DNA of 64,000 nucleotides from Clostridium transplantifaecale (GCF_900626075.1 NZ_UYZY01000003.1:372001-436000); one strand, 5' to 3'. Numbered from the stretch's first letter, positions 53,038 to 62,960 are shown. The notes: generated from the letters alone by a model not told the origin. A program made the numbers and translations.

Positions 53038-55383
53038 TTGCAGAAGAAAATAATAAGCGCGGTGCTGGCATCCGCCATTCTCATAACCGGCTGCGCCGGA
53101 AATGGGATCACGGAGAAAAGTATAAAAGAAAACAGTATAAAAGAAAACGGAACCAGAAAAAGCGCTGAAGAAAACGGAAACACAGGAAACGGCCGGCCGG
53201 TGCGCTTCGAGGTAGAGCCGGCAACATTGGCGCTGACTCTCTTTGACGGAGAAGAAAAGCTGGAAGCTTCCCTTCCGGGGGAACCAAAAGAAGTGGAAGC
53301 GGTAAAGGAGAGCGGGGAAGGGACGGAATGGCTCTATCCGCAGCAGAATATGAGAGTAACAGTTACACCGGAAACGGATTATCTGGCAGTTACCTTTATC
53401 TCAGATTCAGGAAAGGATAATACCGCAAACTGGCCGGTTGTAAGGGGGGATTATTTCTATCTTCCGATGGGAGAGGGAAAGAGAGTGCCGGGAAAGGATA
53501 AAGGATGGGCAAAATATCTGACAGATATGGATTTTACCGTGATGGAGAGCCTGTCCATGCCGTTTTTCTCGGTTTCCCAGGGGGATAAGGCGCTGGTATA
53601 CATCATAGAAGATCCCTACCGGACGGAACTGCATTTTGAAGATCCGGACGGACTGGAAGCGGAACTGCGCCACAGCTATCCTGAGATTGATCCCAACAAG
53701 TCCAAACGGTTCAGAGTCTATGTGACGGACAATGAGCCGATCCGGATTGCAGGTGTCTATAAAGATTACCTGAAGGAGACGGGACGTTTTACCACACTGG
53801 AGCAAAAGGCCGGACGGAACCCGGAGGTTCGGAAACTGTACGGCGCGCCCCATTTTTATCTCTGGTGCAGCCGGGCGGTTGAACCGGAAGACATCAACTG
53901 GGCGGCGTTTCGCAGGGCGGCCGGGGAACCGGCAATGACGTATGTGGCTGAATACGTGAAAGGGCTGGAAACGGGCGGAGAGTTTGAAAACGTGCTGAAT
54001 GAAATCCGTTCCCAGGACTATGTGAGCCAGTACCAGCAGAATGAAATCTGCCGTGGAATCACGGAGGCGGTCGCAGGCCGTGACTTTTATGACAGCGGGA
54101 AACTGCCGGAGCCGGTAGAAACCGCAGAGGGGCTATCCGGGGCGGAAGAACTCAATGAACCGGAGCGGATTGCATTAAATAAGGCGGCCCTGTATGCAAA
54201 TCTGCCGGGAGTATTTGTTACGGAACCGGAAAACTGGGGAACAAAAGGCAGCGCCGGCCTGATAGAAGAAATGAAGGCAGGCGGCATCGATAAGGCATGG
54301 ACAGGGCTTGACAACTGGGAAAATGCCTGGCGGAATCCCAAACTGGTTCAGGCAGCGGCGGATGCGGGTTATCTGATTGGGCCGTATGATTCCTATCATT
54401 CTATCCATGAGCCGGGTAAAGAAGAGTGGAATACGGCGGCATTTAAAGACATCTCGCTTTATGAGGAGGCTGTGATCGAAAACAGGGGAGGTGAGAAAGT
54501 GGCGGGATTTAATAAGGTGGGAAGAAAGCTGAATCCTATGTTAGCCCTGCCGTCCGTCAAGGACAGAACCTCATGGATTCTGGGTACCGGAGTTCCCTTT
54601 AATTCATGGTTTGTGGATTGTGACGCGGCCGGAGAACTCTACGACGACTATACGCCGTCCCGCCGGACGACCATGGAACAGGATACGGCGGCCAGGATGG
54701 AGCGTCTTGATTATATCGGGGAAGAACTGGGCATGGTGGTTGGTTCCGAGGGAGGTAACGACTATGCGGCACAGCACATTGCCTTCGCCCACGGAATCGA
54801 ACTCCCCTCCTTTTCCTGGCGGGATCAGGATATGAAGAAAAATAAAGAGAGTAAATATTACATTGGAAAATATTACAGCGCTTCCGACGGCGTACCGGAG
54901 CATTTTGGTAAGAAAATTCCATTAAAAGAGGAGTGGAGCCACATTTTCACGGATATTTCCTTCGATGTCCCTCTGTACCGGCTCGTCTACAACAATTCAG
55001 TGATTACGACCTACCACTGGGACTGGTCTACCTTAAAGATCGAGGGGGAGGAGACGGCCAGGATGATGAGGGAAATCCTCTATCATGTGCCGCCGCTCTA
55101 TCATCTGGACCGCGAAACCTGGGACAGGGAGAAAGAGACCATCACGGCCCATGTTAAAGTCTGGTCGGAATTTGCCGGGAAGGCGGTGCGTGAAGAGATG
55201 ACGGACTTTGAGTATCTGTCCGAAGACGGAAAAGTCCAGAGAACCGCGTTTGGAAAAGATTTGGAGGTGGCGGCCAATTTCTCGGAGGAGCCGTTTCTCT
55301 ATCAGTCGACGGAGATCCCTCCGGGAAACGTACTGATTCGATCCGGTGAATCCGTACAGCTTTACTGCCCACAGGTTTACTGA
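53038..55383 (+). CDS. Secreted glycoside hydrolase-like lipoprotein
   Basis: 781 residues, TTG start after AAAAGGAGGACAATCAA. Lipobox ILITGC (Cys about residue 19), then a short repetitive KENSIKENGT linker. An N-terminal beta-rich part (50-260) precedes a TIM-barrel-like part. NSWFVDCDAAGELYDDYTP and VVGSEGGNDYAAQHIAFAHG look like catalytic segments with candidate Asp and Glu; WRDQDMKKN, NNSVITTYHWDW and YHVPPLYHLDRE follow. I recognise it as the type annotated as glycosyl hydrolase, distantly like GH101/GH129 alpha-N-acetylgalactosaminidases, but the family call is tentative. It would act outside the membrane on a host or dietary glycan. Confidence 0.7.
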   Translation: MQKKIISAVLASAILITGCAGNGITEKSIKENSIKENGTRKSAEENGNTGNGRPVRFEVEPATLALTLFDGEEKLEASLPGEPKEVEAVKESGEGTEWLYPQQNMRVTVTPETDYLAVTFISDSGKDNTANWPVVRGDYFYLPMGEGKRVPGKDKGWAKYLTDMDFTVMESLSMPFFSVSQGDKALVYIIEDPYRTELHFEDPDGLEAELRHSYPEIDPNKSKRFRVYVTDNEPIRIAGVYKDYLKETGRFTTLEQKAGRNPEVRKLYGAPHFYLWCSRAVEPEDINWAAFRRAAGEPAMTYVAEYVKGLETGGEFENVLNEIRSQDYVSQYQQNEICRGITEAVAGRDFYDSGKLPEPVETAEGLSGAEELNEPERIALNKAALYANLPGVFVTEPENWGTKGSAGLIEEMKAGGIDKAWTGLDNWENAWRNPKLVQAAADAGYLIGPYDSYHSIHEPGKEEWNTAAFKDISLYEEAVIENRGGEKVAGFNKVGRKLNPMLALPSVKDRTSWILGTGVPFNSWFVDCDAAGELYDDYTPSRRTTMEQDTAARMERLDYIGEELGMVVGSEGGNDYAAQHIAFAHGIELPSFSWRDQDMKKNKESKYYIGKYYSASDGVPEHFGKKIPLKEEWSHIFTDISFDVPLYRLVYNNSVITTYHWDWSTLKIEGEETARMMREILYHVPPLYHLDRETWDREKETITAHVKVWSEFAGKAVREEMTDFEYLSEDGKVQRTAFGKDLEVAANFSEEPFLYQSTEIPPGNVLIRSGESVQLYCPQVY

Positions 55384-55455
55384 GAAGACAGGTAGTACTG
55401 GCAAGAAAGAAGTATTGACAAAACAGGAAATATTTTCAAATCATGATGATACCGT

Positions 55456-55484
55456 TTGCAGGGGACCAGGTTATTTAGTATAAT
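55456..55484 (+). promoter_or_regulatory. Sigma-A promoter of the diguanylate cyclase gene
   Basis: TTGCAG, 17 bp spacer, TATAAT; about 78 bp upstream of the ATG at 55562. Confidence 0.75.
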
Positions 55485-55561
55485 GGTAAAAGAATAACAA
55501 AAATAGAAAAAATAGTGACAGAAAGGTATAAAGCCAATAAATTACCGGGACAGGGTCAATC

Positions 55562-56854
55562 ATGAGAGCGAAAAGAGGAAAACTGACAACAAGCCTGATG
55601 TTATTATCAGCGGTGCCGCTGCTGACATTCGGCTTGATTGTCATGTTAATAACGTCAGAGATAATATACAGCAGCCTGCGTGAGGAAGTAAGATACAGCC
55701 TGGGGGTTCTTGGAACTTTTTCCTACCGGACTTTTGAAGTATCGTACCCCGGAGATTTTGAAATGCCGGGAACGGTTCTGTTCAAAGGGGGGAAGAGCCT
55801 GGAGGGCCGCGATGAGCTGGTGGATGACCTAAAAGAGACGTCAGGTGTGGATGCCACCCTGTTTTATGGGAAAGAGCGGTATCTGACCACGATTATAGGC
55901 AGCGACGGTGCAAGAGCCATCGGGACAGCGGCGGAGACGGTGGTTACGGACAAGGTGCTGGGAAGAGGAGAAACTTATTTTTCTGATCATGTTCTTGTAA
56001 ACGGAACGCCTTATTTCGGCTACTACCAGCCAATCCGTAATTCCGACCAATCCATAGTGGGAATGATGTTTGTCGGGAAGCCCCGCAATGTGGTGATGAA
56101 GCGGATTAATACCAATATTTTCATGGTCTGCGTATCGGCGCTCGTGATGATTGGCATTGCAATCGGAGTCTCCTATTTTTACAGCAGGAAGGTGATCGAT
56201 CTGTTGAAAAAGACGGAGAAATTCCTCGGGGCCGTGGCCAGGGGAGATCTCACGGCCGGTCTGGAACCGGAGATTCTGGAACGGTCCGATGAGCTTGGGG
56301 AGATGAGCCGCTTTGCCGTTATCCTGCGGGATTCCATTGAAGCCATGGCGGGAAAGGACGCGCTGACCGGTCTCTATAACAGAAGAAGCTGCGATGTGGT
56401 TCTGAACAGTCTCGTGGAAAAGGCGGGGCGTGAGAATGGGATGTTCTCGGCCGCAATGGGAGACATCGATTATTTTAAAAGGATTAACGACACTTATGGC
56501 CACCAGGCGGGGGATGAGGTGCTGAAAATGGTCGCACATGCAGTTGCGGAGCATATGGAACACCTGGGTTTTGCCTTCCGCTGGGGCGGGGAAGAGTTTC
56601 TGATGGTATACGAAGAGCTGGACAGGGAACAGACTTTTGCACGTGTCGAAAAGCTGAGAACGGTTATAAACGGCAGAGAGATGGACTGGCGTGGAGAAAA
56701 AATAAGAATTACAATAACGTTTGGAATCGCGGACTACGGGGAAGCGAAGAACGTGAAGGAGCTGATACGGCTGGCCGACGCCAGGCTGTATTCGGGGAAA
56801 AGCAGCGGAAGAAACAGAACCGTTGTCTGTTGTGACGGACAGGACGGGGAATAG
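55562..56854 (+). CDS. Membrane diguanylate cyclase with Cache sensor and HAMP
   Basis: 430 residues. Membrane helix at about 12-35, a single-Cache-like sensor (ALGVDATLFYGKERYLTTI region here VDATLFYGKERYLTTIIG, then FGYYQPIRNSDQSIVGMMFVG), second helix about 180-205, HAMP, then GGDEF (about 265-425): DALTGLYNRRS, MGDIDYFKRINDTYGH and RWGGEEFLMVYEEL. The GGEEF signature and metal Asp are intact, so it should make c-di-GMP. No RxxD inhibitory site is seen at the usual position. It is the only clearly active cyclase in the window and opposes the two EAL proteins. Confidence 0.92.
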   Translation: MRAKRGKLTTSLMLLSAVPLLTFGLIVMLITSEIIYSSLREEVRYSLGVLGTFSYRTFEVSYPGDFEMPGTVLFKGGKSLEGRDELVDDLKETSGVDATLFYGKERYLTTIIGSDGARAIGTAAETVVTDKVLGRGETYFSDHVLVNGTPYFGYYQPIRNSDQSIVGMMFVGKPRNVVMKRINTNIFMVCVSALVMIGIAIGVSYFYSRKVIDLLKKTEKFLGAVARGDLTAGLEPEILERSDELGEMSRFAVILRDSIEAMAGKDALTGLYNRRSCDVVLNSLVEKAGRENGMFSAAMGDIDYFKRINDTYGHQAGDEVLKMVAHAVAEHMEHLGFAFRWGGEEFLMVYEELDREQTFARVEKLRTVINGREMDWRGEKIRITITFGIADYGEAKNVKELIRLADARLYSGKSSGRNRTVVCCDGQDGE

Positions 56855-56867
56855 AAAAACTCACCAT

Positions 56868-56925
56868 TAAAATCAGGATTTTTGATCGGCGGTTACCTCA
56901 GATCGGGAATTCTGATTTTTTAATA
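56868..56925 (+). terminator. Terminator after the diguanylate cyclase gene
   Basis: AAAATCAGGATT / AATTCTGATTTT stem with inner GATC pairing, followed by TTTAAT. Confidence 0.75.
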
Positions 56926-57023
56926 TCAATAAGAACCCTTTTTTCCTTTTCTCAGACTTTTGAAGAGCATCGTTCATCTAAATAACAGGACAGAAAAGTA
57001 AGAAACTAAGAGAGGTGATCAAC

Positions 57024-57518
57024 ATGTGTGATGATGTACGCAGGGAGCTTGTTGCATATATCACGGAAAATCAGGAGCGGCTTTACCGATTTGCCGTCGG
57101 CCAGACAGGAAACCGGGAAGATGCAATGGATATTCTCCAGAATGCCATTGTAAAAGCGCTGGAGAATTATATGGCCATCAGGAATCCGGAGTATATGAAG
57201 ACGTGGTTTTTCAGGGTACTGCTCAACGAATGTTACGGATATATGAGAAAAGGGAGACGGGAAGTCGCCTTCGAACCGGAACAGGTGTACAGGATGCAGG
57301 AGAGTGAACCGGAGCTGGAACCGTATGACTGGGATATGTACCGCCGGATACAGGAACTGCCGGAGAAAATCAGGACGGTGATTATTTTAAGATTCTATGA
57401 GGATTTTTCCCTGGAAGAAATCAGCCGGGCGACGGGGAGCGGGCTGGGTTCTGTAAAATACCGTCTGTATTCGGGGCTCAGGCGTCTTGAAAAGAAGCTG
57501 AAGGAGGAAATCAGATGA
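57024..57518 (+). CDS. ECF-type RNA polymerase sigma factor
   Basis: 164 residues from the ATG at 57024 (RBS AGAGAGGTGATC). Sigma region 2: RLYRFAVGQTGNREDAMDILQ and TWFFRVLLNECYGYMRK; region 4: LPEKIRTVIILRFYEDFSL with LEEISRATGSGLGSVKYRLY. Overlaps the next gene, an RsiV-like anti-sigma factor, by 4 bp, so it resembles the SigV (ECF30) group that responds to cell-envelope stress. Its targets may include the ABC genes 1.1 kb downstream. Confidence 0.92.
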   Translation: MCDDVRRELVAYITENQERLYRFAVGQTGNREDAMDILQNAIVKALENYMAIRNPEYMKTWFFRVLLNECYGYMRKGRREVAFEPEQVYRMQESEPELEPYDWDMYRRIQELPEKIRTVIILRFYEDFSLEEISRATGSGLGSVKYRLYSGLRRLEKKLKEEIR

Positions 57519-58435
57519 GGCGGAGAAAACTGGAACAGGATATAGGAAGAACGAAGAAAATTTATGAGTCGATGGAAATTCCCGAAGAACTCGGCCAGGC
57601 CGTACAGAAGGCTCTGGAGCAGGGCACGGGAAGACAGAATAAGAGAAAGGTGGTTCCAATGAGGAGAAGAAAGCATTATGGAAGGACTGCAGCCGCAGCG
57701 GCCGCAGCTCTGATGATATGTTTTATCACAGGACTTAACACGAGTGAGGCGTTTGCCGCGACGGCAAAGCAGCTTCCTATCATCGGCGCCGTCTCCAAAG
57801 TGCTGACGTTCAGAAATTATGACATGGCCGACGTAGAGAAAGAAATTCATGTGGAAATCCCTGAGATTCAGGAAGAATCGGGCAATGAGACCTCCGGACG
57901 CCTTGCCGCCGACGTGAACCGTGAAATTGAAAAGATTATGGAAGAATATAAGGCCGGCGCCGAAAAGAGGATTGCGGAGTACAAAGAGGCATTCCTGGCT
58001 ACGGGAGGCACCGAAGCGGAATTTGCGGAAAAAGGCATTAAGGTGGATGCGGGTTACGAGGTGAAATATGAGACGGAAGATATCCTTTCCCTGGAGGTGA
58101 CGGCGAATGAAAACTGGACCTCCGCATACGGAATCCGCTATTACTATAATCTGGATTTGAAGAACGGGAAAAAGATTACGCTGGAGGATTTACTGGGCCC
58201 GGATTACGTGAACAGAGCTAATGAGAGCATTCAAACACAGATGAAAGAGCGCATGGCCCAAAACCGGGATCTCGTATATTGGGATGGAAGCAGCGGGATA
58301 GACGGATTCAGTACGGTCGATGAAACGACAAAGTTTTATATCGGCCGGAGCGGCAACCCGGTGATTGTATTCGACAAATACGAGATAGCGCCGGGAGCGT
58401 TCGGAGCGCAGGAGTTTGAGGTTGCAAGAGAGTGA
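57515..58435 (+). CDS. RsiV-like anti-sigma factor (DUF3298 domain)
   Basis: 306 residues. Short cytoplasmic N-terminus (1-57), one membrane helix (about 58-77, rich in Ala), then LNTSEAFAATAKQLPIIGAVSKVL and a long extracytoplasmic part. The C-terminal 100 residues (YYYNLDLKNGKKITLEDLLG and the following helix) match the DUF3298 domain, which in Bacillus RsiV binds lysozyme and triggers proteolysis that frees SigV. By analogy it may sense lysozyme or a similar envelope attack; the ligand is inferred. Four-base ATGA overlap with the sigma gene. Confidence 0.87.
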   Translation: MRRRKLEQDIGRTKKIYESMEIPEELGQAVQKALEQGTGRQNKRKVVPMRRRKHYGRTAAAAAAALMICFITGLNTSEAFAATAKQLPIIGAVSKVLTFRNYDMADVEKEIHVEIPEIQEESGNETSGRLAADVNREIEKIMEEYKAGAEKRIAEYKEAFLATGGTEAEFAEKGIKVDAGYEVKYETEDILSLEVTANENWTSAYGIRYYYNLDLKNGKKITLEDLLGPDYVNRANESIQTQMKERMAQNRDLVYWDGSSGIDGFSTVDETTKFYIGRSGNPVIVFDKYEIAPGAFGAQEFEVARE

Positions 58436-58442
58436 ATAAAGT

Positions 58443-58494
58443 GAAAAGAGGAAGCGGCAGTCTGCATCAGCAGGCGGCCGCTTCCTCTTTTTGC
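58443..58494 (+). terminator. Terminator of the sigma/anti-sigma operon
   Basis: AAAAGAGGAAGCGGC / GCCGCTTCCTCTTTTT, an almost perfect 14 bp stem with T-tract. Confidence 0.9.
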
Positions 58495-58630
58495 TGAGCG
58501 GCAATAAAAAGTTCACGAAACGTGATTTCCGTTGTTTTACGGGAACGTCTTAAGATTTCTTCAGATTTACATGATATATTTTTTGAGTTTTTATCCTGTA
58601 AGATTCCGCTATAACAACGGGAGGAAAATA

Positions 58631-59329
58631 ATGGAGAGAAGAGAACCGGCAATACAGGTAAAAAATGTCAGAAAAGTATACAGGATGGGTGATGAGGAAG
58701 TGGTTGCCCTAAACAGAATCAATCTTACTATCTATAAAGGAGAAATCTGCTGTATCTTCGGCACCTCGGGTTCGGGAAAGAGCACGCTGCTGAACCAGCT
58801 GGCGGGAATGGAAAAACCGACGAGGGGGGAGGTCCTGATCCAGGGGCACTGTGTGTCCAGGATGAGCGAGGAGGAACTTGCGGCCTTCAGACAGAAGTAT
58901 ATCGGGTTTATCTTTCAGTCCTATAACCTTCTTCCTTCCATGACGGCTATTGAGAATACGGCCATGCCCCTGATGTTCCGGGGAATGGAGAAAGACAAGA
59001 GAGAAAAAATAGCGGAAGGACTCTTAAGGAAGGTCGGCCTTTCCCACAGGCTGCATCACTATCCCGGACAAATGTCGGGAGGACAGCAGCAGAGGGCCGG
59101 AATCGCCAGGGCGTTTGTGACAAGGCCACAGGTTGTTTTTGCCGATGAACCGACGGGTAACCTGGATTCAAGGACAACGGCGGACATTATGAAAATGATA
59201 ACGGGATTTGCAAGGAAGTATGAGCAGACCATAATACTGGTTACCCACGATCCGGGCATGTCGCGGTACGCAGACCGGATTGTGACACTGGTAGACGGAA
59301 ATATAATCGGAGATGAAAGGAAAAGATAG
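58631..59329 (+). CDS. ABC transporter ATP-binding protein (MacB/LolD type)
   Basis: 232 residues from the ATG at 58631, which follows CGGGAGGAAAATA; the longer upstream frame is AT-rich leader. Walker A GTSGSGKST, signature MSGGQQQRAGIARAF, Walker B VVFADEPTGNLD, switch His in VTHDPG. Energises the FtsX/MacB-type permease at 61599. The middle gene of the unit begins directly after its stop. Confidence 0.94.
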   Translation: MERREPAIQVKNVRKVYRMGDEEVVALNRINLTIYKGEICCIFGTSGSGKSTLLNQLAGMEKPTRGEVLIQGHCVSRMSEEELAAFRQKYIGFIFQSYNLLPSMTAIENTAMPLMFRGMEKDKREKIAEGLLRKVGLSHRLHHYPGQMSGGQQQRAGIARAFVTRPQVVFADEPTGNLDSRTTADIMKMITGFARKYEQTIILVTHDPGMSRYADRIVTLVDGNIIGDERKR

Positions 59330-59331
59330 AG

Positions 59332-61602
59332 ATGAAGGGTAAATTGGCGGCAAAACGGACAGTTACATGGATTCTGAGCCTGATGATAGCGCTCGGGACA
59401 TGCGGCCCGGTGAGGGCGGAGGAGTTATCTGCTCCTGCGGCGGCAGAGGCAGCGGCAGGAAGTGGAAGTATGGACGCAGGAAGTACGGCAGCGGGAAATA
59501 CGGAGCAGGGAGGCAGGGAGAAAGGCCCCTCGGGAAGTGAGGGCGGTGAGGAATCCGGCAATCTGACAGTGGACGGATACGAGGTATACACGGCGGGGAG
59601 CAATAAGACCTCGGTGAGCAATATCAGAAAAGGAAAGCAGGTCAAACTGGTTGTCTCCGTCAGGGCTGACGGACTAAAGACAGAGGAAGTGGGAAAGAAC
59701 GGCGTTTCCGTCTCTAAGCTGTCGGACAGCTTCAGAAATGCCGGTGCGGCGAAAGTAAAGGTTACCTCGGAGCGCGACGAACCGCTGGAATTCACGGTGA
59801 CCATCCCGAAAACCACCTATTCAGGAAAGGGAAATACACTCCGCCTGAAGGTGAATTATAAAAAGTCGGGCATTCCGTCGGAGACAGTGGAAGCCGAGAT
59901 CAGCGAGTGCGAGGAATATGATGGCGGCAGCGACGACTCCGAGACGACGGGGCAGCCGGTCATCCGGGTAAAGCGGATAAGCCCGCAGACTTCCATCGGG
60001 CCGGGAGAACCGTTTTCACTGGAATTGGAGCTTGAAAACACCAGCGGAGATTCCGACATCCAGGATATGGTGGTCAGCGTGACGCCGGGCAATTCTCTTT
60101 TTATTACCGATGATACCAGTTCCCAGATAGTCAATTACATCGGTACGAAGCAAAAGAAAAAAATCACCGTGAAGATGACGGCGGGACAGGAACTTCCGGG
60201 CCCGTCACAATCTCTCGACGTGGAGATGAAATACAATTATTACTCAGGGGGCAACCTGACGAGCGGTTCGCTCTCCCAGAAAGTACAGATACCGGTTCGC
60301 GGCGGGATATCCGGCCAGCCGGTGATCGGGATCAGCCGCATTGGGGCGGCAGGTCCCGTAAAAGCTGGGGAAGCGTTCAACGTGTTGATAAGGCTTGAAA
60401 ACACCAGCAAAGATAAGGACATCCGCAATCTCTCCGCAGTCATGGAACCGAACGACCAGATTTTCCTGCTGGATACGACCGATACAAAACAGCTTGGGGA
60501 GCTGAAGGCCGGTGCGGCGATTGAGGTTCCGGTGCGTCTCCAGGCGGGGAGCGAGTTAAACGGAGCCGCCTCCCAACTGCTGGGCCTGACCCTTAAATTT
60601 GATTATGATTCGGATAAGGGAGCCACGCAGGGCAGTGTTTCCGAAAAGATCGTAATACCAACGGAAGGAAAGGGCGGGAAAATGAATATCCCCACCCCAA
60701 ATATCATAATCCGTAATTATTCGTACGGTGAAAAAGTCACCGCCGGCCAGGTCTTTGATCTGGAAATGGAGATGGCCAACACAAGCAGCCTGGCCGCTGC
60801 CGAGAATGTGGTGGTGTCCCTGGATACGGGAGAGGGTATTTCCATCAACTCCTCCTCCAACACCGTGTACATACCGAAGCTGGGAGCGGGAGAAGCAAGT
60901 AAACAGACCGTGAAAGTGCAGGCGCTTTTCCAGTCCAAACTCCAGTCACCCAAAATCACCATCACGTTCAAGTACGAATATGTGGACGGTAAGGAGAGAA
61001 AACAGGCGACATCCACGGAGACCATAGCAATCCCGGTCTATCAGCCCGACCGTTTTGAACTGAAAACACCCGTTTATTCGGAAAATTTCCGTCAGAATGA
61101 GGAGGGCACAATTTCCGTTCCCTACGTCAATAAGGGCAGGGGCCAGGTCTTCAATGTGGAGGCAAAACTGGTGGGCGACATAAACGCCCTGGAAAAAGAC
61201 CTGACTCTCGGGAATTTTGAGGCGGGTAAGAGCGGAACCATCGACTTTGTGGTGACGCCGCAGAATCAGGGAGTATTTGAGGGAAAGATCATCGTGACCT
61301 ATGAGGATGAGGCGATGCAGGTGAAAACGGAGGAAGTGCCGCTCAACGTCACCGTTGCCGAGGCACAGGAACAGATGACCGATGTTTTCCCGGAGGAACC
61401 GGAAGGAAGAAAAGGCCTTCCGCTCATTCCTCTGGCAGCGGCGGGAACGGCTCTGCTTATCATCATCGCCGCCGCAGTAAAAGCCGCAAAGAAAAGAGCG
61501 GGAAAAGAAGAGGAGCAGGAAAAAGATATGGACGAGGACTGGGAAAAAGCCTTCTTTGGTGATGAGCCGGGGGCAGAAGAGGAGGATGAGCCGAGACAAT
61601 GA
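59332..61602 (+). CDS. Membrane-anchored surface protein with about four Ig-like (CARDB/NEW3) domains
   Basis: 756 residues. Signal peptide at 1-29 (cleavage near VRAEE), Ala/Gly/Ser-rich stretch to about 70, a small domain to 200, then three clear repeats of about 112 residues. Each repeat contains a pattern like GEPFSLELELENTSG, a Tyr-rich strand (VEMKYNYYSGG; LKFDYDSDKG; FKYEYVDGK) and KVQIPV or TIAIPV at the end. A fourth diverged Ig-like unit follows. Membrane helix at about 703-724, then an acidic cytoplasmic tail (DEDWEKAFFGDEPGAEEEDE). Encoded between ATPase and permease, it occupies the place of a MacA-like adaptor. Role inferred: extracytoplasmic partner of the exporter. Confidence 0.82.
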   Translation: MKGKLAAKRTVTWILSLMIALGTCGPVRAEELSAPAAAEAAAGSGSMDAGSTAAGNTEQGGREKGPSGSEGGEESGNLTVDGYEVYTAGSNKTSVSNIRKGKQVKLVVSVRADGLKTEEVGKNGVSVSKLSDSFRNAGAAKVKVTSERDEPLEFTVTIPKTTYSGKGNTLRLKVNYKKSGIPSETVEAEISECEEYDGGSDDSETTGQPVIRVKRISPQTSIGPGEPFSLELELENTSGDSDIQDMVVSVTPGNSLFITDDTSSQIVNYIGTKQKKKITVKMTAGQELPGPSQSLDVEMKYNYYSGGNLTSGSLSQKVQIPVRGGISGQPVIGISRIGAAGPVKAGEAFNVLIRLENTSKDKDIRNLSAVMEPNDQIFLLDTTDTKQLGELKAGAAIEVPVRLQAGSELNGAASQLLGLTLKFDYDSDKGATQGSVSEKIVIPTEGKGGKMNIPTPNIIIRNYSYGEKVTAGQVFDLEMEMANTSSLAAAENVVVSLDTGEGISINSSSNTVYIPKLGAGEASKQTVKVQALFQSKLQSPKITITFKYEYVDGKERKQATSTETIAIPVYQPDRFELKTPVYSENFRQNEEGTISVPYVNKGRGQVFNVEAKLVGDINALEKDLTLGNFEAGKSGTIDFVVTPQNQGVFEGKIIVTYEDEAMQVKTEEVPLNVTVAEAQEQMTDVFPEEPEGRKGLPLIPLAAAGTALLIIIAAAVKAAKKRAGKEEEQEKDMDEDWEKAFFGDEPGAEEEDEPRQ

Positions 61603-62960
61603 GAATAAAGGATCTGATTACGGTCTGCTTACAAAACCTGAGCCGCCATAAGGCCAGGACCATGCTGACCGTGCTGGGAGTCATCATAGGCTGCTGCTCC
61701 GTTGTCATTATGATATCAATCGGAATCGGGATGAAGCAGGCGCAGGAGAGTGCATTGGCCCAGATGGGAGATCTGACTATCATCACAGTCTATCCGACCG
61801 GGAAAAATGCAAACAGTTCCGGAATCAATACCCAGGCAATCGGTAAGATGAAGCAGATAAAGGGGGTGGAGGCCGTTTCCCCCAAGCTCACGGCACAGAA
61901 TGTCACGGTAACACTCTATGCGGGCAAAAATAACCGGTACCGCACCACTTACGCCGAAATCGCCGGCATTGATATAAAAGAGGCGGAAACGATGGGATAT
62001 AAGCTGTCCGAAGGGAGCTTTGAACAGTGGAAACCGGGAAAAATCTTTGCAGGACAGGATTTTGCATACAATTTTGAAGATACAAAACGGCCGGAGGGAA
62101 GAAATACGATTGACATGTACGGCGGCGAATTTGACGCAAATGGAATGCCGGTTAAACCGGCGCCCTATTTTGAACCGATGAAAACGGAAATAACCGCGGA
62201 GTTTTCCGACGGTGGTGAAGACGATAAAAAGGTAACAAAGAAATTTGAGACGGCCGGAGTTATGAAGGAAGACTACGGCAAAGGAATGGAAACTTCCATG
62301 GGGCTTATCATGAGCCTGGGCGATTTACAGGATCTGCTGGACCAGCAGGCCAGGCTGAGCGGAAAAAAGGTGAAGAGGAAGAAGGGGTATTCAAGCGCCA
62401 TGGTCAAGGTGAAAGACATCAAAGACGTGGCCGGGGTGGAAAAACAGATTAAAGCGCTTGGGTTCCGTACCAGTTCCATGGAAAGTATCAGAAAGCCGAT
62501 GGAGCGGGAGGCGAGGCAAAAGCAGATGATGTTTGCCGGAATCGGCGCGGTATCCCTGTTTGTCGCCGCCCTCGGCATCACCAACACCATGATCATGTCC
62601 ATATCCGAACGGACCAAAGAGATTGGAGTGATGAAGTCCCTGGGATGCTTTGTGAAGGATATTAGGAAAATCTTTCTGCTGGAAGCCGGCTGCATCGGCT
62701 TTGCCGGAGGCGTGGCAGGCGTTATTTTAAGCTACGGGGTTTCAGCCATCATGAACCTGGCGGCAGGCCAGGCGTCTTCATCTGCCTTTTCGGATATGGG
62801 TGGCGATATGATGGGACCGGCAGGAGGCCTGTCCGTGATTCCCTGGTGGCTGGCCGTCTTCGCCGTTTTGTTTTCCGTCTTCATCGGAGTGGGAGCCGGT
62901 TATTATCCTGCGTCGAAAGCAGTGGAAATTCCGGCATTGGAGGCGATAAAACACGATTAA
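61599..62960 (+). CDS. MacB-like FtsX-type ABC permease
   Basis: 453 residues, overlapping the upstream gene by ATGA. Membrane helix at about 23-45 (MLTVLGVIIGCCSVVIMISI), a large extracytoplasmic MacB_PCD-like domain to about 305, then three helices in the FtsX block with TKEIGVMKSLGCFVKDIRKIF and YYPASKAVEIPALEAIKHD at the end. Works with the ATPase at 58631 as a mechanotransmission-type exporter or lipoprotein/peptide handler. Substrate unknown. Repeat copy 3 starts 22 bp after the stop. Confidence 0.92.
   Translation: MRIKDLITVCLQNLSRHKARTMLTVLGVIIGCCSVVIMISIGIGMKQAQESALAQMGDLTIITVYPTGKNANSSGINTQAIGKMKQIKGVEAVSPKLTAQNVTVTLYAGKNNRYRTTYAEIAGIDIKEAETMGYKLSEGSFEQWKPGKIFAGQDFAYNFEDTKRPEGRNTIDMYGGEFDANGMPVKPAPYFEPMKTEITAEFSDGGEDDKKVTKKFETAGVMKEDYGKGMETSMGLIMSLGDLQDLLDQQARLSGKKVKRKKGYSSAMVKVKDIKDVAGVEKQIKALGFRTSSMESIRKPMEREARQKQMMFAGIGAVSLFVAALGITNTMIMSISERTKEIGVMKSLGCFVKDIRKIFLLEAGCIGFAGGVAGVILSYGVSAIMNLAAGQASSSAFSDMGGDMMGPAGGLSVIPWWLAVFAVLFSVFIGVGAGYYPASKAVEIPALEAIKHD

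Noticed and set aside
59241..59816. 191-residue minus-strand frame opposite the Ig-domain protein
   Set aside because: Shadow of the plus-strand gene; Ser/Pro/Leu-rich composition typical of antisense frames in GC-rich DNA.
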